A stretch of DNA of 17,014 bases from an uncultured Duncaniella sp. (GTDB taxonomy: Bacteria > Bacteroidota > Bacteroidia > Bacteroidales > Muribaculaceae). The notes beneath the pieces are model-generated. The model was not told the DNA's origin and did no database searches. It saw nothing but the letters and a program-made list of their open reading frames with translations. The stretch spans positions 1 to 17,014 of the forward strand of contig CAJUIX010000032.1 of NCBI GenBank assembly GCA_910586665.1, in the 5' to 3' direction. Below, piece by piece: positions 14,031-17,014 of the stretch. The translations under genes and the position numbers were made by a program. The stretch's first letter is position 1; each line of letters starts with the position of its first letter.

Positions 14031-14591
14031 TTATTTTTTCTTGACGCTCCACCCGAAATGGCCGATTTCGGCTCCCTGCTCGAAATAATGCCCGTGGGTA
14101 TAGCTGATAAGGCCTGCCGCGCCAAGGTCGAAAGCCCCGGTCTGCGGGTCGATGAGACCGTCCTCGGCAAGGACATTGACCACATCGGCAAGAAACATAT
14201 CGTGGCTCCCGAGGTGCACGATTTCCTTCACGCGGCACTCGATACACACAGGTGCCTCGGCTATGTAGGGGCACGACACCTTTTCTCCCTTGACAGGGGT
14301 CAGTCCCGTCTCCTTCCACTTATCATAGTCACGGCCTGAACGGACACCCGCCCAGTCTGTCGCGCGGGCCATCGAAGCGGTGGTCAGATTGAGGGTGAAC
14401 TCCATCTGCTCCTTGATTAGCGGATAAGAGAAGCGCTCGGGACGCACTGAGATATAGCACATGGGCGGATTCGTGCACACCGTCCCCACCCAGCTGACAG
14501 TGAAGATGTTGCTCTGCTCCTCATTGCCACAACTGACCAGTACCGCCGGCAGCGGATAAATCATCGTTCCCGGTTTCCAGGATACCTTCAT
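14031..14591 (-). CDS. Flavin reductase / flavoredoxin-like protein
   Basis: A 186-residue protein of the FMN-binding split-barrel family. The N-terminal segment PLPAVLVSCGNEEQSNIFTVSWVG (about 13-36) followed by CTNPPMCYISVRPERFSYPLIKE (39-61) and FTLNLTTASMARATDWAG (65-82) is typical of flavin reductase/flavoredoxin-like proteins, which bind FMN and transfer electrons from NAD(P)H or a redox partner. The second half (VECRVKEIVHLGSHDMFLADVVNV-like, about 116-140) completes the barrel. The physiological substrate is unknown. It sits 12 bases after pyrI and 33 before glyA, so it should be co-transcribed with both; I recall this gene order from other Bacteroidales, which suggests a long-standing association rather than chance. 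Confidence 0.85.
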   Translation of the reverse strand: MKVSWKPGTMIYPLPAVLVSCGNEEQSNIFTVSWVGTVCTNPPMCYISVRPERFSYPLIKEQMEFTLNLTTASMARATDWAGVRSGRDYDKWKETGLTPVKGEKVSCPYIAEAPVCIECRVKEIVHLGSHDMFLADVVNVLAEDGLIDPQTGAFDLGAAGLISYTHGHYFEQGAEIGHFGWSVKKK

Positions 14592-14603
14592 AATTCCTTT
14601 CTC

Positions 14604-15065
14604 TTATATGATTTTTGCGTCAATGCTCTTGACGGCCTGCGAGCAGTAGTGACAGCTGATTGTGACATCCTCACGGTCAATGACGTGGAAACGGGTGCGC
14701 ATCGGCTCATTGTTGGTTATACATTTGGGATTACCGCATTTGACTATACCCACAATCGTATCAGGCAGCGTGACAGGAAATTTCTCGACCACTTCGTAGT
14801 CCTTTATGATATTGACTACTGCCGACGGCGCTATGAGGGCTATGCGGTTGAGCGTCGATTCGGGGAAAAATACATCGGCCACCTTAATAATACCCTTTTT
14901 CCCAAGCTTCTTGCTATCCAGGTTATTACCGATAGTGACCGCGCCGCCAAGCTTCTCGATACCGAGAATCTTCACGGCCTTGAACAGTGATGCGGAGGGG
15001 ATATGGTCAATGACGGTGCCGTTGCGGAGAGCGGCCACGGCAAGTTCTTGCTTTGAAACAGTCAT
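14604..15065 (-). CDS. pyrI: Aspartate carbamoyltransferase regulatory subunit
   Basis: A 153-residue PyrI, the same length as the E. coli subunit. The N-terminal allosteric domain (AALRNGTVIDHIPSASLFKA, 11-30; then GGAVTIGNNLDSKKLGKKGI, 40-59) carries the nucleotide effector site. The C-terminal zinc domain has all four cysteines: Cys110 and Cys115 (KCGNPKC) and Cys138 and Cys141 (SCHYC). It joins PyrB in the c6r6 ATCase holoenzyme and conveys feedback by CTP/UTP and activation by ATP. It lies 49 bases after pyrB in the same operon. Confidence 0.97.
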   Translation of the reverse strand: MTVSKQELAVAALRNGTVIDHIPSASLFKAVKILGIEKLGGAVTIGNNLDSKKLGKKGIIKVADVFFPESTLNRIALIAPSAVVNIIKDYEVVEKFPVTLPDTIVGIVKCGNPKCITNNEPMRTRFHVIDREDVTISCHYCSQAVKSIDAKII

Positions 15066-15114
15066 ATCTTAGTTCGTGACGATTGTTTGTTGCTTACTTT
15101 TATTAACCTCTCTG

Positions 15115-16029
15115 TCATGCCTCGATTCCGAGAGCACGGCAGATAATGGCCTGGCGCGCGTAGAGTCCGTTGCGGGCCTGGTCGAAATAATATGCGTGGG
15201 GGTTGTCATCGACATCCTGCGAGATTTCGTTGACCCTCGGCAGTGGATGGAGTATGCGCATATTCTCGCGTGCGTCCGCCAGCATCGAATTGTTGAGGTT
15301 GTAGAGGTCCTTCACCCTCTCATATTCCATGATATCGGCGAAGCGCTCACGCTGCACGCGGGTCATATAGATAATATCACTGCTGTTAATCACCTCCGGC
15401 GAGAAGTCGGTATGCTCGCTGTAGCGGATGCCGTTTTCATCACAGAACACTTTATATTCTGTCGGCATGCCCAGTTCCTTGCAGGCAACAAAGCGGAACG
15501 TCGGGTTGAAATATCTCATAGCCATGATGAGCGAATGGACGGTGCGCCCGTATTTCAAGTCTCCGACAAGGGTTATGGTCAGATTCTCAAGAGTCCCCTG
15601 GGTCTTATAAATCGAATAGAGGTCGAGCATGGTCTGCGAGGGGTGCTGGTTGGCACCGTCGCCGGCATTTATAATGGGGACATCGGTCACTTCCGACGCA
15701 TAGCGCGCGGCTCCCTCGAGATAGTGACGCATGACGATGAGGTCGACATAGTTGCTGACCATCTTTATGGTATCCTTCAGAGTCTCACCCTTCGACGAGC
15801 TTGTGGTATTGGCATCCGAGAAACCTATCACACGGCCTCCGAGGCGGTTGACGGCTGTCTCAAAGCTCAGGCGCGTACGGGTCGACGGTTCGAAAAACAA
15901 TGTGGCTACCACCCGTCCCTCGAGCAGGCGGCGGTTGGGGTTCTCTTCAAAACGACGGGCCATGTCAAGCAGCGAAAGGATCTCGTCGCGTCCTATGTCG
16001 CTTATTGATACAAGACTTTTGTTGTTCAT
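15115..16029 (-). CDS. pyrB: Aspartate carbamoyltransferase catalytic subunit
   Basis: A complete 304-residue catalytic ATCase chain, joining carbamoyl phosphate and L-aspartate to N-carbamoyl-aspartate, the committed step of UMP synthesis. The carbamoyl-phosphate site FFEPSTRTRLSFE (45-57), SSSKGE (77-82, Lys80 from the neighbouring chain), the catalytic histidine in NQHPSQ (His129) and HPLPR (261-265) are all intact, as is the Arg162-region motif LKYGRTVHS (158-166). It is first in the pyrB-pyrI-flavin reductase-glyA operon. Its upstream region has a -7 box 36 bases before the start and a 12-bp palindrome next to it, so regulation at initiation is likely. Confidence 0.97.
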   Translation of the reverse strand: MNNKSLVSISDIGRDEILSLLDMARRFEENPNRRLLEGRVVATLFFEPSTRTRLSFETAVNRLGGRVIGFSDANTTSSSKGETLKDTIKMVSNYVDLIVMRHYLEGAARYASEVTDVPIINAGDGANQHPSQTMLDLYSIYKTQGTLENLTITLVGDLKYGRTVHSLIMAMRYFNPTFRFVACKELGMPTEYKVFCDENGIRYSEHTDFSPEVINSSDIIYMTRVQRERFADIMEYERVKDLYNLNNSMLADARENMRILHPLPRVNEISQDVDDNPHAYYFDQARNGLYARQAIICRALGIEA

Positions 16030-16064
16030 TGCAGTGAAATGTTGAAATGCTTCGTGAGTTCACC

Positions 16065-16073
16065 GCAAATTTA
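16065..16073 (-). promoter_or_regulatory. Putative -7 box for the pyrB operon
   Basis: The minus strand reads TAAATTTGC, matching TAnnTTTG. Transcription would start near 16058, about 29 bases before the pyrB ATG. A weak -33 (TGTG) lies about 21 bases upstream. Confidence 0.6.
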
Positions 16074-16083
16074 CTCACTTTTC

Positions 16084-16095
16084 GGGAATATTCCC
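16084..16095. promoter_or_regulatory. Perfect palindrome in the pyrB promoter spacer
   Basis: GGGAATATTCCC is a 12-bp perfect palindrome lying 10 bases upstream of the pyrB -7 box, between the -7 and -33 positions. A dimeric repressor bound there would block polymerase. No known operator is matched from memory. Confidence 0.4.
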
Positions 16096-16161
16096 ACAGA
16101 GACAGTCTAAATTTTTATAGTCCGTGGTTCTTTTTCGCGCGCCTCTGATACGACGCGGCTC

Positions 16162-16713
16162 TCACTCCTGCTCGAACTGCTGACGCAGCTCGCGGAGTAT
16201 CATCGTGGCACGATGATTGACAACCAGACCTATAATAAGACCGATGACAGCACCCGCGACACAGCCATAGATCGAATAGTGGCCGAATATAGAGGTAATG
16301 GTGAAAATCATGTAGCACACAAGCGGTATGCCGAGTGCCATGCCGATTGCACGCTGGCGGATTCTTTCACGGTTGATGTTGCTCACGGTTATTATGGCAT
16401 CCTTGACCGTCATTTTTGAAAAATTCACACGGCTCACACGGCGATACATGATATAGTGCATAACAGCCATGAAGATGAAGAAACCCATCGCCAAAACCGC
16501 CATAAGCAATGCCTCATGAATATACGGAACCATGAGGAAGAGCGCCGCCAGGCATAGCAGCGACAGACGTAGGCTTATGTCACCGAGACGGTCGCGGAGA
16601 GTCGTGACACGCCCGCTCTCGACCTGTCGGCAAATCTCGCGCTCGTCATCCAAATGTCCGGTTGACGAGAAATCAAGCGAATTCCAGTTATTTTTAAGTT
16701 CGTCTATATTCAT
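16162..16713 (-). CDS. Four-TM membrane protein, candidate anti-sigma partner
   Basis: A 183-residue protein. Residues 1-45 are soluble and charged (MNIDELKNNWNSLDFSSTGH then DDEREICRQVESGR). Four hydrophobic segments follow at about 47-64, 67-90, 122-143 and 148-166, with a cytoplasmic-looking charged loop (RRVSRVNFSKMTVKDA) between the pairs and a charged tail. I recognise no named domain. It begins 39 bases after an ECF sigma-factor gene on the same strand, the usual place for an anti-sigma factor, and its N-terminal soluble part plus membrane anchor suits that role, but the four-TM layout differs from the single-TM FecR type. Its C-terminal coding region holds the first copy of the 55-base direct repeat and a 19-base palindrome. 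Confidence 0.7.
   Translation of the reverse strand: MNIDELKNNWNSLDFSSTGHLDDEREICRQVESGRVTTLRDRLGDISLRLSLLCLAALFLMVPYIHEALLMAVLAMGFFIFMAVMHYIMYRRVSRVNFSKMTVKDAIITVSNINRERIRQRAIGMALGIPLVCYMIFTITSIFGHYSIYGCVAGAVIGLIIGLVVNHRATMILRELRQQFEQE
16197..16251. repeat. 55-bp direct repeat, copy 1
   Basis: An exact 55-base sequence also found at 16960-17014. This copy lies inside the membrane-protein gene in a normal reading frame, so it is the likely native location. It contains the palindrome ATCATCGTG-g-CACGATGAT at 16199-16217. Confidence 0.97.
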
Positions 16714-16752
16714 GATTCTGTGATTCTACTGTTAGTGTTCTTATCTGTTTTC

Positions 16753-16959
16753 TCAGTCCTCACGCTTGCCCTCCTCGACCAAGCGCTGCTTAATGCGCCT
16801 GAGGCGCGTGGCCACATTGTTGCGGCTGAAACCTGTCACCTCGGCTATCTCGTCGTAGCTTCTCTCGTCAAGCCACATAAGGATTATAGCCTTGTCGATT
16901 TTTGACAGCTGCGAGATGAGGCGGTACATCTCCTTCAACTGCTCGGAACGCCTGTCGTC
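16753..16959 (-). CDS. ECF-type sigma factor, C-terminal part only
   Basis: About 69 residues of a sigma-70-family protein. The sequence MYRLISQLSKIDKAIILMWL, DERSYDEIAEVTGFSRNNVA, TRLRRIKQRLVEEGKRED is region 4, with its helix-turn-helix that reads the -35/-33 element. Region 2 is missing. Reading upstream, the frame continues as DDRRSEQLKEM to about 16959 and then hits TGA (16963-16965) exactly where the second copy of the 55-base repeat begins. The TTG at 16936-16938 is not a credible start; the gene should extend beyond the window. The break is best explained by the end of the assembly rather than by a real mutation. It would act with the membrane protein downstream. Confidence 0.8.
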   Translation of the reverse strand, partial: DDRRSEQLKEMYRLISQLSKIDKAIILMWLDERSYDEIAEVTGFSRNNVATRLRRIKQRLVEEGKRED

Positions 16960-17014
16960 GTATCATCGTGGCACGATGATTGACAACCAGACCTATAATA
17001 AGACCGATGACAGC
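16960..17014. repeat. 55-bp direct repeat, copy 2, at the window end
   Basis: Identical to 16197-16251 over all 55 bases, and it forms the last bases of the window. It interrupts the sigma-factor frame with a TGA and encodes nothing sigma-like. The length equals a common assembler k-mer (55), which points to an assembly-graph artefact. Confidence 0.97.

Noticed and set aside
15076..16008. 310-codon open frame on the plus strand opposite pyrB
   Set aside because: It lies wholly antisense to an intact, strongly conserved pyrB and has no recognisable motif; it is a codon-bias shadow.
16960..17014. Direct repeat as an attachment site or target-site duplication of a mobile element
   Set aside because: The 708 bases between the copies hold only chromosomal-looking sigma and membrane-protein genes, no integrase or transposase; the exact 55-base length at the sequence end fits assembly artefact better.

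Overview
The window looks like a chromosomal piece of a Bacteroidales gut bacterium, probably Muribaculaceae or a close relative. The evidence is the gene set (PMCA-type Ca2+ ATPase, CarboxypepD_reg-like protein, pyrB-pyrI-flavin reductase-glyA order, Bacteroidetes-style Crp/Fnr protein), the absence of clear Shine-Dalgarno sequences, and many upstream boxes of the form TAnnTTTG, the Bacteroidetes -7 element. The family-level assignment is inference. I see no tRNA, rRNA, CRISPR array, transposase or phage gene.

Layout. 92-1795 (minus): a short Rossmann-fold/SDR-like protein, preceded by an exported CarboxypepD_reg-like protein of 399 codons interrupted by one in-frame TAG. 1972-3674 (plus): a bile-acid:sodium-symporter (BASS) family transporter and a Crp/Fnr-type regulator. 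3720-7280 (minus): an unknown lipoprotein and a complete Ca2+-type P-ATPase. 7454-8464 (minus): gapA with a long structured leader. 8813-9244 (plus): mscL. 9301-12633: an AT-richer accessory block with a secreted DUF3237 protein and a LuxR-type regulator (minus) facing a DUF1349 protein and an MFS transporter (plus). 12717-16029 (minus): a pyrB-pyrI-flavin reductase-glyA operon. 16162-17014 (minus): a four-TM membrane protein and the 3' part of an ECF sigma factor.

How the parts work together. The pyr/glyA operon combines the committed step of pyrimidine synthesis (catalytic and regulatory ATCase subunits) with one-carbon supply. Its promoter carries a perfect 12-bp palindrome beside the -7 box. 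The LuxR/DUF1349/MFS block resembles a small inducible uptake module: an MFS permease one base behind a concanavalin-like sugar-associated protein, opposed by a LuxR-type regulator. The two putative promoters face each other, with -7 boxes forming an exact inverted repeat, so they may be mutually exclusive. The block lies between two long perfect-palindrome bidirectional terminators.

Points to check first: the single amber codon in the CarboxypepD_reg-like gene; the overlapping convergent promoters near 10660-10680; and the window end, where the last 55 bases exactly repeat 16197-16251 and break the sigma-factor frame. That end looks like a k=55 de Bruijn assembly artefact rather than biology.
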